Shown here piece by piece: positions 34,033 through 42,152 of a DNA stretch of 64,000 nt; position 1 is the first letter of the stretch; each line of letters starts with the position of its first letter. The position numbers and the translations under genes were made by a program. The stretch lies in assembly GCA_944321365.1 (NCBI GenBank), contig CALULA010000001.1:1-64000 (forward strand), in the 5' to 3' direction. The notes below the pieces were generated by a model. It saw only the letters and a program-made list of their open reading frames with translations, was not told the DNA's origin and searched no databases. The DNA is from an uncultured Paraprevotella sp. Its GTDB lineage: Bacteria > Bacteroidota > Bacteroidia > Bacteroidales > Bacteroidaceae.

Positions 34033-36632
34033 ATGAAACAGGTGGTGAAGAACATTCTGTTGAGCGTGCTGTGTGTGGCATGGGCGGCAACAGAAGTCTG
34101 CGCGGCGGACAACCTCACGGTGTCCGACCGTGAGACGAAAGGCAGTTTCCTGTTGTCGGAAGCTGCGGTGGTCTATGATGAGGCAGACGGAGTGACGGTG
34201 AAGACCGTGGCCGGACTGTTTGCAGCAGATGTCGGCCGGGTGACCGGTCGGGGGGCTGTTTTGCGTACGGATATGGAAGGCGTACGGTGGGCTTTCATCT
34301 TCGGAACGGCTGGTGGAAACCGTTACATACGGTGTCTGGCTGAGGCCGGAAAGATAGACGTTTCTCCGCTGAAAGACGGTTGGGAACGTTTCGTGGTGAG
34401 GCAAGTGGAGAAGCCTTTCCCCGGCGTGGACGAGGCTCTTGTCATTGCGGGCAGCGACCGTCGTGGAGCGGCATACGGGGCATTCACCCTGAGCGAGAAG
34501 ATGGGCGTGTCGCCTTTCTACTGGTGGGCGGATGTTCCGGTGCGACGGATGGACAAGGTTTGTGTGCAGGCCGACTATGTTTCAGCAACACCGTCGGTCA
34601 GGTTCCGTGGTATCTTCCTCAATGATGAGGGATGGGGACTGAATCCTTGGGCGGCTAAGACGTTTGAGAAAGAACTCGGCAATATCGGTCCGAAAACGTA
34701 TGCCAAGGTGTGCGAACTCATCCTGCGCCTGAAGGGCAACATGCTGGCTCCGGCCATGCACACCTGTTCCACACCTTTTTATGTCAATCCGGAGAACAAG
34801 GTGGTGGCAGACAGTTTCGGCATCATGATCACGACTTCTCATTGTGAGCCGCTGCTCTTCAATAACGCTTCAAAACTGGAGTGGGATACGGCGACAGATG
34901 GCGACTGGGATTATTCGAAGAACAAGGCTACCATACTGAAGAAACTGGATGCGCGGGTCCGCGAGGCGGCACCGTATGAGAATGTCTACACGCTGGCCAT
35001 GCGGGGCCTGCATGATGCCGGAATGCGGGGTGACCTGACGGACGATGAGAAAGTGAGACTGCTGGAAGAGGCCATTACCGACCAGCGGGGCTTCTCTCAA
35101 AATATGTTCGGAAGCCGTTGGAGACTATTCCGCAGATTTTCGTGCCTTATAAGGAAGCACTCGACCTGTATGAGCGCGGGCTTTCCGTTCCGGATGAGGT
35201 GACGCTCGTGTGGCCGGATGACAATTACGGTTATTTGAAGCGTCTTTGTGACCCGAAGGAACAGCGGCGTAGCGGTGGTTCGGGCGTGTATTATCACCTT
35301 TCCTATCTGGGTGGGCCGCATGACTATCTGTGGCTTTGCACTACGCCTCCCGTGCTGATGTACGAGGAATTGAAGAAAGCCTATGACACTGGCGGCAACC
35401 GTTACTGGCTGCTCAACGTGGGCGACATCAAGCCGATGGAGCTGGGCATAAAGACATTTTTCGACCTGGCGTGGAATTTTGACGGGTTTGACTACGAGAG
35501 TGTCCATCGCCATCAGGCGCGTTTCATGGCTTCTGTCTTTGGAGCGGAATATGAGGCGACGTTTCAGGAGCTGCTGGACACTTATTATCGTCTGGCCTGG
35601 AGCCGCAAGCCGGAGTTCATGGGCTGGGAGCGTGAGTGGGACGCTCCGCAATACAAGGAACTGAAAGATACGGAATATTCCTTCACGGCCTATAACGATG
35701 CCCGCCAGCGTCTGGCCGATTATGAGCGCATTTCCGATAGGGTGGCGCGGATCTGTGAGGAATTGCCGGAGGAGAGTCGGGCGGCTTTCTTCGAGATGAT
35801 GGGTTATCCGGCCATGGGAGCTTACCAGATGAACCGGAAGTTTCTCCTGGCACAGTTGAATCATGAGCTGTCTGAGACTGGTCGTGTGGAGGAAGCGAAC
35901 TGGGCAGCCAGAGAGTCGCGCCGGGCATACGACAGTATTTTCGGGCTGCACCATCGCTATAATTCCTTGTCGGGCGGCAAATGGAACCACATGATGATGC
36001 TGGCCCCCGGCTGGGTGGCCAAATACCAGAACATGCCGGAGGTGAGCTACGTGGAGGGCAAGGGCGAACAGCCGGTGGACTTGTCGCCTCGGCCGGAGCA
36101 GGACCGCCTGGAGGGCTGTTATGTGGTGGACCTGCGCGATGGCAAGTGCCGTGAGGCAGAGGGCATCCGTCCGGCATGGCTGGAGGGTATCGGTTACGAT
36201 TGGAATGCCATACAGCTGGGTGAGGCCATTCAGGCTTCGGTCGATCCCCGCCGTCTTGACGGACCGCGGATAGAGTTCGCATTGCCCCGGATGGAGGCCG
36301 ATTCTGTGACCGTTCAGGTCTACACCGTGCCTTTCTTCCCGCTTTATGCGGACAAGGGGAGCAACCGTTTCGGCATTTCGGTGGACGGGCAGCCGGCGGT
36401 TGTAGCGCAGAACGTGCCGAAGGAATACAGCCTGCAATGGAAGGACCAGGTGCTGCGGAACGGAGCGTTGGCCGTAGCCCGCTTTGCGGTAGATGCCGGG
36501 CGGAAACGGCATACGCTGACACTTACCTGCGGTGATCCCGGTGTGATGGTACAGCGGATCATTGTTGATTGGGGCGGTCTGCAAGACACCTATGTAGGAC
36601 CGAGTGTATGGGTCGGAAGAGACGGGCGTTAA
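34033..36632 (+). pseudogene. GH115 alpha-glucuronidase, disrupted by a single-base frameshift
   Basis: Two overlapping frames together make a complete GH115 of about 866 residues. Frame one (from 34033, signal peptide ending VCAA) covers AGSDRRGAAYG, GVSPFYWWADVP, FRGIFLNDE, ITTSHCEPLLF and AMRGLHDAGM, and ends within EEAITDQRG. It then runs into unrelated sequence and stops at 35202. The second frame resumes at 35091 with LLSKYVRKPLETIPQIF and continues through VWPDDNYGYLKRL, YYHLSYLGGP, VGDIKP and the C-terminal domain to 36632. The switch is at a GGGG run (35087-35090); one extra G restores QRGLLSKYV. It is either a real inactivating deletion or a homopolymer sequencing error. As the last gene of the operon its loss would not be polar. 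An internal TTG at 35118 is not a credible start. Confidence 0.9.
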
Positions 36633-36676
36633 GCTGATGCTGCTATTCTTGCATGCGCGTCCCGTGAGCTGATAAA

Positions 36677-36720
36677 AGTCCGGTCCGGAAATTTCAGAGA
36701 AGATTTCCGGACCGGACTCT
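36677..36720. terminator. Strong hairpin at the end of the CAZyme operon, usable in both directions
   Basis: A perfect 16-bp stem (36677-36692 with 36703-36718) with a 10-nt loop. On the plus strand only CTCTT follows; on the minus strand the stem is followed by TTTT, so it would terminate a leftward transcript from the promoter at 36898-36905 at least as well as the CAZyme operon. Confidence 0.85.
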
Positions 36721-36736
36721 TATGTTAGCTGAAGAA

Positions 36737-36868
36737 CAATCTTTTGCCTTAAACAACTTTCTACCTAAATAAAAACCAATCATTAACCTAATTTCCTTTA
36801 TCCTTCGTCAATCTTTTACCTTACACAATACATCCTAAAAAACCGACATTAACCTAATCATTATATTA
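36737..36868. repeat. Degenerate direct repeat of about 66-72 bases in the intergenic region
   Basis: CAATCTTTT(G/A)CCTTA begins at 36737 and 36809, and CATTAACCTAAT recurs at 36781 and 36847, so the second copy is slightly shorter. The gap 36633-37109 otherwise holds the hairpin, this repeat, and two divergent operator-promoter modules; I see no gene. After the second copy an ATG at 36868 opens only 12 codons. Confidence 0.6.
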
Positions 36869-36897
36869 TGAAACCTATTTGTTCTTTTCCTACAATG

Positions 36898-36963
36898 CAA
36901 AGATAATGCTTTTCTGATGAAGACATTTTCGCTTATGTCGCGGATTTTTTCTCTCATGCAATT
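36898..36963 (-). promoter_or_regulatory. Putative HTCS operator pair and leftward promoter P4
   Basis: Read on the minus strand: AATTGCATGAGAGAAAA (36963-36947), CGCGACATAAGCGAAAA (36942-36926) and minus-7 TATCTTTG (36905-36898). Spacing is 21 bp between half-sites and 37 bp from proximal site to minus-7 box, identical to P2 and P3. No recognisable protein gene lies downstream. Confidence 0.75.
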
Positions 36964-36986
36964 TGAAATGCAAAAAAAGCATACGA

Positions 36987-37052
36987 TGATAAATGAGCAA
37001 ACAAAGATGTTACATGAGAGAAAATCACTTGGAGTGAAAAAAACTATTTTTG
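36987..37052 (+). promoter_or_regulatory. Putative HTCS operator pair and promoter P3 of the GH98 gene
   Basis: Half-sites TGATAAATGAGCAAACA at 36987 and TGTTACATGAGAGAAAA at 37008 (21 bp apart), minus-7 TATTTTTG at 37045-37052 (37 bp). It is divergent from P4, with 23 bp between their distal half-sites. Confidence 0.82.
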
Positions 37053-37109
37053 CAACGTTACCCGTTGGAAAAAGGATATTTTATGTTTAATGTTATTATA
37101 AATATGAGT

Positions 37110-40100
37110 ATGAAACATGTTTTTTTGAAGTGTAAGCGGTGTTGGCTGGCTTGGGTCGCCGCAGCCGTGATGTCGCTTGTCGGTGTGGAGACGGTCAGGG
37201 CCGATGTGCCGTTGCGACGTCCAATCTCGCCGGAGAGCCCGATGTGGATAGTACATATCGACACCTGGAACTATCCGGATCCGGAACGCATCATCGAGAT
37301 GATTCCGGAGGATGTTCTTCCTTATGTAGTGTTTAATATTTCCTTGTCTGCGGACGACAGTCGCTGTGCAAACGGTTATGACGTGTGCGATTCTTGGTTG
37401 AAAGCCTGTGCGCAGAAGCGGGTGTGGAGCATGGTGCAGTGCGCCAGTGGAGGCCATAGCCGTTTTTCTGACCATGACCTGTCGGTCTATGAGGATTATT
37501 TCCGTAAATATCCGAACTTCATCGGCTGGAATTTTGCAGAGCAGTTCTGGGGATTCGACGAGGACGGAAGTCCTTCGTTTCTGGAGCGTCTGGCCTTGTT
37601 CGGCGACATTCTGAAGATCTGCCACCGCTATGGCGGCTATCTTGTGGTGAGCTTCACGCAGGCATTCTATTCGGCCAACATGATGCCCATCGCTTACATG
37701 AAACGCAATCCGGAAGTGAACCGTCTGCTGACGGAACATCCGGAACATTTCATCTGCTGTGAGAAATACACAATGCAGAATGGATTCTATGACATAGAGA
37801 GCAACTGCCTCGGAGCCTGGCTGGGCGGTTATGCCGGTCAGTATGGTATCCGTTTCGATGAGTGCGGTTGGTCGGCTACCGACTCCGACGGGGAGCCTTT
37901 CGTACGCGGCCTCAGCTCTATTCCTATTATGGAACATGTGATGCTGACGGGCGAGACGGTTATCGACGGTCCGGAGCTGATCTGGAGACATGTTTCCCGT
38001 GAATTGTCTACCACAATTACTCCGGACGGTTATACACGGCGCAACTGGGGAATGTACCCGCACTTCGTCAACACAAACCTTGACGAGTTCCGTAAGATTC
38101 TGGACGGAACAGTGCGTATTCCGACCCGCGACGAGGTGATCGACCGTACGAAGATTTGTATTCAGAATGACCTGAGCACGGGCGGATTCGAGGATTATCT
38201 CACTCCGGCTACGCTCTTTGACGGACTTTACCGTCCGGAATGCGACCGTGATAATCCGTCGAGCGAAACCTATAATAACTCATGGGTGGAAAACAAGTGG
38301 TGGTTGAAGTCTTCCGGTCGTTATCCTACAATACCGCAGGTGTACGATTTGCTGGATGAGTCGGCGCAACGTCTGCAGGTGGTCAAAGCGTCTGAATATA
38401 ACAACCGGTGGCCGTCTGTGGCAGATAAGGTGGCTGAACTGAATGAGCTGTTCCCGGAAGAATATACGGGTGATATGTATGCTTCGCACATGGAGAACAC
38501 CTGGATGCTCTACAATCCGTACCAGTATGATGATAAGGTTGTGAATGGCGTTCGCGAGCGTCACTATGCGACAGAGCATGCTTCGGGCAACGTTCCTTTC
38601 TTATATAATACGGCCGACAGCATTTTCTTTGACTTCTCGCCTTATGCCATGGCGGTGATGAAAGAGTTCGGTGACAGTGTGCTGATTTATATGTCCAATT
38701 ATCGTAATGCAGAAGTGAACGGCAATTATGTCGAGGATGAGAATGCCACTGACGTCATTCGCATCTATGGTGCCACGGCTGAGCCTGTTGTCAAGTGGAC
38801 CGACCGCGGCGATCATCGCGCCAGCGAGGTGAAGCAGACATGGGAAGACGGTGTGCTCACACTGACGGTGAGTCATAACGGACCTCTGGAAATAGGCATC
38901 AAGTGCAGCGGAACGGCAACAGACCGTCTGACAGACTGGACATCGGCCAGCATGAAAGCACCCGAAACAGCTCCTGTCTATACGGGAACGTTGCAATATG
39001 AGGCCGAATGCTTCGACTATAAGAGTATCGGTGCCTGCCGTACGAACGGTTATTACAATGGCTATCCGCGCTATCAGGGTCAGGGCTACATAGAAATGGG
39101 CACCGACCGTTCGGCGGCCATCCGCGATACGGTGAACGTTCTCCGCAGCGGTACCTATACGCTTTCTGTGCGCTATCAGGCACCGAACGGCGGTGTGAGC
39201 ATGGGACTGTACATCAACGGAAGCCGTAAGCTCATGTCTTTCCGGCCTACGCAAGGCGAATGGATGGAAACCTCGACCACTGTGGACCTGAATGCCGGAA
39301 TGAATACCGTACAGCTGCGTTTCACCTCCATAGCTACGAATATTCTGATAGACTGCATCAAGATTGACCGTGCCGACGCCAATATCTATACTTTCGAGGA
39401 AGATGAGGCGACGACTGCCGCCACAGATCCGGCAGCCCAGATGGTCAGCGTGATAGACGGGACGGCAGGCGTTGTGGCTCTGTCGGGCGACGAGGGCGAC
39501 GGCCAGGCTTTCCATGCCTATACGTCGGGCGACGGCTGCATGGGTCAGGCTGTTCTGGATTTGTATCAGCATAATGCGACAGACTATTCAGTGTCCTGGA
39601 AGCAGGTGTCCGGTGAGGCCGGCATGTTGCTCCGTGGCGGTTATCTGTTCCGTCTGTCAGGCGGGAAGGTTTCCGTTTCCACGGTGGAAAAGACGGCCGA
39701 AGGCCATCTCCAGCTTGTGAAGACTTTGAGCGAGGCTGAACTTGCCGCAGGCCTGCCTTATCTGCGTGCCACTGTCCGCGAATCTGAGCTGTATCTGGAT
39801 GCTTCTGCCGACGGTGAGACGTGGCAGAATGTCCTGTCGGCAACGGATGAGACCTTCCGTATGGGTGACACCCGTCTGTGCTGGGAGGGCGCGATGACCG
39901 TGGACGACATCACGCTTTACAGCAGCGGTCTGACGGTATCACAGACTGACATCGAGGAAATCACCATGACCAACGGCGGTTCTAACGTGGTGACCCGCAG
40001 CTTTGATGTGAGCGGAACAGACCTGTTGGGCGACGTGACGGTCAGTCTTGACGACTGCGCTTATGAGATCTCGACCGATTCTTTAGGCGATTATACGGAT

Positions 40101-41147
40101 CAGATCGTACTGGGCCACGACCGGCTGACGGACGACGCTTCGCCCATCCGTGTCTTTGTGCGGCTGAAAGCCGAGACCGGTATCGGTGATTATACGGGTA
40201 CGGTGACACTGTCTGCGCAATATCTTGCGGATCGTACCGTTACGTTGGAGGGTCGCGTGTCTCCGGCATCCTATACCACCTTCTATGATTTCGAGGAGGA
40301 TAACGTCACGAGCGGCGCGTCCACTCCTCCGGCTGACGGTGTCACGGTCGGTACGTCCAACCGCTGCACGGCAGGTGTGGCCAGCTATACAGACAAGGAT
40401 TCCCACAAGAGCAACATGCTCCGCATCTACAGTGCCTCAAGTGCAAACGGTACGGGCGTACTGAATCTGGAGAAGTTCACGCAGGAGAGCACGGACTACA
40501 GCGTGACATGGCGTCAGGTACTGACTTCGCCCAACTCCAGTTATAAGAACGGTGTCCTGCTCCGAGGCGATCCGTCCGTGATTGGGAATTCGACCCATAC
40601 CGAGGGCTATACCGCCGGCATCATGGCAGGATATTATATGAATGTCTTCAATACCGGTTCCGATACGCAGTTCCGCATCTACAAGTCTACCAGTGCGACG
40701 GAGCTCAGCATGATTAACAGCCGTACGGTGGATCTGGTTGTCGCCACGGGACAGAGCATGTGGTACCGTGCGTCTGTCTCCGGAACGTCGAAAATCACGC
40801 TGAAGATTGAATATTCGACCGACGGTGAGACCTGGCAGGAAGGTACGTCGACGGCAGACGAGGGCGGCACGTTCCAGAAGGGCGCTACGCAGTTTGTCTG
40901 GGGACTGGCCTCTTCCACGAACAACTTCCTGGTGGATGACATTACTTTTGAGGGTATTACCTACGATGAAAGTGTCACAGAAGTCATTTCTGCCCCGATG
41001 GACGAGACTGCGGACGTGGTGCGTGAAGAGTATTTCGACCTTTCAGGCCGCCGCATCATACCGGGCGATGCCACGAAGGGTGTGGTGATTCGCCGCAGCT
41101 ATTTGTCGAACGGCACTGTTAAGGTGGACAAACTTCTGAAGAACTGA
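37110..41147 (+). CDS. GH98 endo-xylanase-like enzyme with CBM35 and T9SS-like C-terminus
   Basis: About 1345 residues from ATG 37110, with ATGs at 37083 and 37104 as alternatives; the signal peptide ends VETVRA. The GH98 catalytic domain (about 30-330: WIVHIDTWNYPDP, NFAEQFWGFDE, CCEKYTMQNGFYDIES, RFDECGW) and a GH98 C-terminal domain (to about 620) are followed by a CBM35-like domain (about 630-770: YEAECFDYKS, GYIEMGTD, IDCIKID). Two copies of a lectin-like module begin YTFEEDE and FYDFEEDN, with an Ig-like domain between. The sorting-type end has YFDLSGRRI and KGVVIRR. GH98 is known for blood-group endo-beta-galactosidases, but a gut Bacteroides GH98 is an endo-xylanase on highly branched glucuronoarabinoxylan. 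That is the likely role here: the surface endo-enzyme of the locus (inference). Confidence 0.9.
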   Translation: MKHVFLKCKRCWLAWVAAAVMSLVGVETVRADVPLRRPISPESPMWIVHIDTWNYPDPERIIEMIPEDVLPYVVFNISLSADDSRCANGYDVCDSWLKACAQKRVWSMVQCASGGHSRFSDHDLSVYEDYFRKYPNFIGWNFAEQFWGFDEDGSPSFLERLALFGDILKICHRYGGYLVVSFTQAFYSANMMPIAYMKRNPEVNRLLTEHPEHFICCEKYTMQNGFYDIESNCLGAWLGGYAGQYGIRFDECGWSATDSDGEPFVRGLSSIPIMEHVMLTGETVIDGPELIWRHVSRELSTTITPDGYTRRNWGMYPHFVNTNLDEFRKILDGTVRIPTRDEVIDRTKICIQNDLSTGGFEDYLTPATLFDGLYRPECDRDNPSSETYNNSWVENKWWLKSSGRYPTIPQVYDLLDESAQRLQVVKASEYNNRWPSVADKVAELNELFPEEYTGDMYASHMENTWMLYNPYQYDDKVVNGVRERHYATEHASGNVPFLYNTADSIFFDFSPYAMAVMKEFGDSVLIYMSNYRNAEVNGNYVEDENATDVIRIYGATAEPVVKWTDRGDHRASEVKQTWEDGVLTLTVSHNGPLEIGIKCSGTATDRLTDWTSASMKAPETAPVYTGTLQYEAECFDYKSIGACRTNGYYNGYPRYQGQGYIEMGTDRSAAIRDTVNVLRSGTYTLSVRYQAPNGGVSMGLYINGSRKLMSFRPTQGEWMETSTTVDLNAGMNTVQLRFTSIATNILIDCIKIDRADANIYTFEEDEATTAATDPAAQMVSVIDGTAGVVALSGDEGDGQAFHAYTSGDGCMGQAVLDLYQHNATDYSVSWKQVSGEAGMLLRGGYLFRLSGGKVSVSTVEKTAEGHLQLVKTLSEAELAAGLPYLRATVRESELYLDASADGETWQNVLSATDETFRMGDTRLCWEGAMTVDDITLYSSGLTVSQTDIEEITMTNGGSNVVTRSFDVSGTDLLGDVTVSLDDCAYEISTDSLGDYTDQIVLGHDRLTDDASPIRVFVRLKAETGIGDYTGTVTLSAQYLADRTVTLEGRVSPASYTTFYDFEEDNVTSGASTPPADGVTVGTSNRCTAGVASYTDKDSHKSNMLRIYSASSANGTGVLNLEKFTQESTDYSVTWRQVLTSPNSSYKNGVLLRGDPSVIGNSTHTEGYTAGIMAGYYMNVFNTGSDTQFRIYKSTSATELSMINSRTVDLVVATGQSMWYRASVSGTSKITLKIEYSTDGETWQEGTSTADEGGTFQKGATQFVWGLASSTNNFLVDDITFEGITYDESVTEVISAPMDETADVVREEYFDLSGRRIIPGDATKGVVIRRSYLSNGTVKVDKLLKN

Positions 41148-41196
41148 CGGGGCTTTAACGGCTGAGACCTTTTTTAAATCTTTATACCTACCTTGT

Positions 41197-41236
41197 GCGG
41201 GGCGGATGGCCATGAAGCTGTCCGCCCTGCTTTTTT
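41197..41236 (+). terminator. Terminator of the GH98 gene
   Basis: A 10-bp GC-rich stem (41197-41206 with 41221-41230, one G-U) followed by six T (41231-41236), 50 bases after the GH98 stop. Confidence 0.85.
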
Positions 41237-41545
41237 CAGGTGTTGTCGCAAAGAAGAACTGCGGTCGGAGAGCGTTCGTGCGGCTCATGGCTTTGGTGGC
41301 GGAATGACGGGAAGGTGTGTGCCGTTTGTCATTGGCAGAAATTCCGAGCCATGCCTCCCGTTTGCTCCGTAAGCCCGGACCGTTTTCCGCATCCGGATAT
41401 GCCGCAAGCGGAATGTCGTATGGCAAAAGGGAGGTATATCTCTGCTTTCTACGTCAAAAAGCAATGAATTGTGCATTTTTGCTGACAGACGCTTTTTGTT
41501 ATCCGCTCCAAATAGAACGGTTCCCTACATATTTCGTTACATCTA

Positions 41546-41700
41546 TTTGCGGATTTTAACTGTTTTTCCGCAAAAACGCCGCTTTCTTTCCGCAAAGATG
41601 CGGACGGCCATGCGGAAAAAACACTTTTTTTGTGCGCAATACGCGGTCCGTTTGTGCGCATTGCGCCGGATTTTTGTCCGCAACGCGGAAAAACGGCAAC
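41546..41700. repeat. 22-bp-period array, diverged TTGCGCA type (array 1)
   Basis: The core (C/G)CGCA or its mirror falls at 41568, 41590, 41612 (as GCGGA), 41634, 41656 and 41678, each exactly 22 bases apart and mostly preceded by a T-run. The rest of the gap 41237-42082 is GC-rich noncoding sequence between convergent genes in which I see no gene or RNA. Confidence 0.7.
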
Positions 41701-42082
41701 CGCAAGGCGGGTTTCCGCCGTGCTTTTCCCCGCTTTTTTCTCTAATTGACACGGGAAGCCTCTTTCCATCGGAGTGTCAAAAGGAAAGCCGTAAGTCCTG
41801 ATGGCTGACGCATCCGCCTTTTTTGTGCGCACGACTCTCTCCGCGCGCCTGCATGTGTCTGGCAAAATCCGTTTTCTGCTGACGGAAGGAAAAAGTTCCG
41901 GTGCGTGAGAATCCGTTTCTCTCACCGGCAGCTCCGTTTGTCCGTAAACAGGCCACTCTTGCGGGGCAGGTCTGACATTCTGTCAGCGGAACAAGTAGTC
42001 GGAATGGCGGCAGGGGCGGGGTGGCGTTGCGGTGGCCCGTGGATGCCTTTGCTGTAAGCCGCAGCGTTTTTTGCGGGAGTCC

Positions 42083-42129
42083 GAAAAAAGCAACGCCGGA
42101 CCTTTCTCGGTACGAAAAGGTCCGGCGTT
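42083..42129 (-). terminator. Terminator of the GH30-GH43 gene
   Basis: A perfect 15-bp stem (42090-42104 with 42115-42129) followed on the minus strand by six T (42088-42083), just after the stop codon at 42153. Confidence 0.9.
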
Positions 42130-42152
42130 GTGGGTTGTCAGATGCAGTCCGG

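Larger units (their letters stand above)
36677..36893 (-). ncRNA. Candidate HTCS-controlled small RNA
   Basis: A leftward minus-7 box (TATCTTTG, 36905-36898) with two operator half-sites at the standard spacing initiates toward a stretch that holds no convincing gene and ends at the hairpin-T-tract 36718-36673. The predicted transcript is about 215 nt. The only ORF of note inside it is 29 codons and runs through the terminator stem, so it is not a good coding candidate. The region contains two degenerate copies of a roughly 70-base repeat. Homology is unknown to me; the call rests on promoter and terminator geometry. Confidence 0.5.

Noticed and set aside
35118..36632. Second half of the GH115 as an independent gene
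   Set aside because: It would start at a TTG inside a conserved GH115 segment and lacks a signal peptide; it is the downstream part of a frameshifted gene.
41237..42082. Small ORFs in the gap after the GH98 gene
   Set aside because: Several frames of 60-160 codons exist on both strands, but none has a promoter box, a recognisable motif or a compositional signal of coding; the area is dominated by GC-rich repeats.
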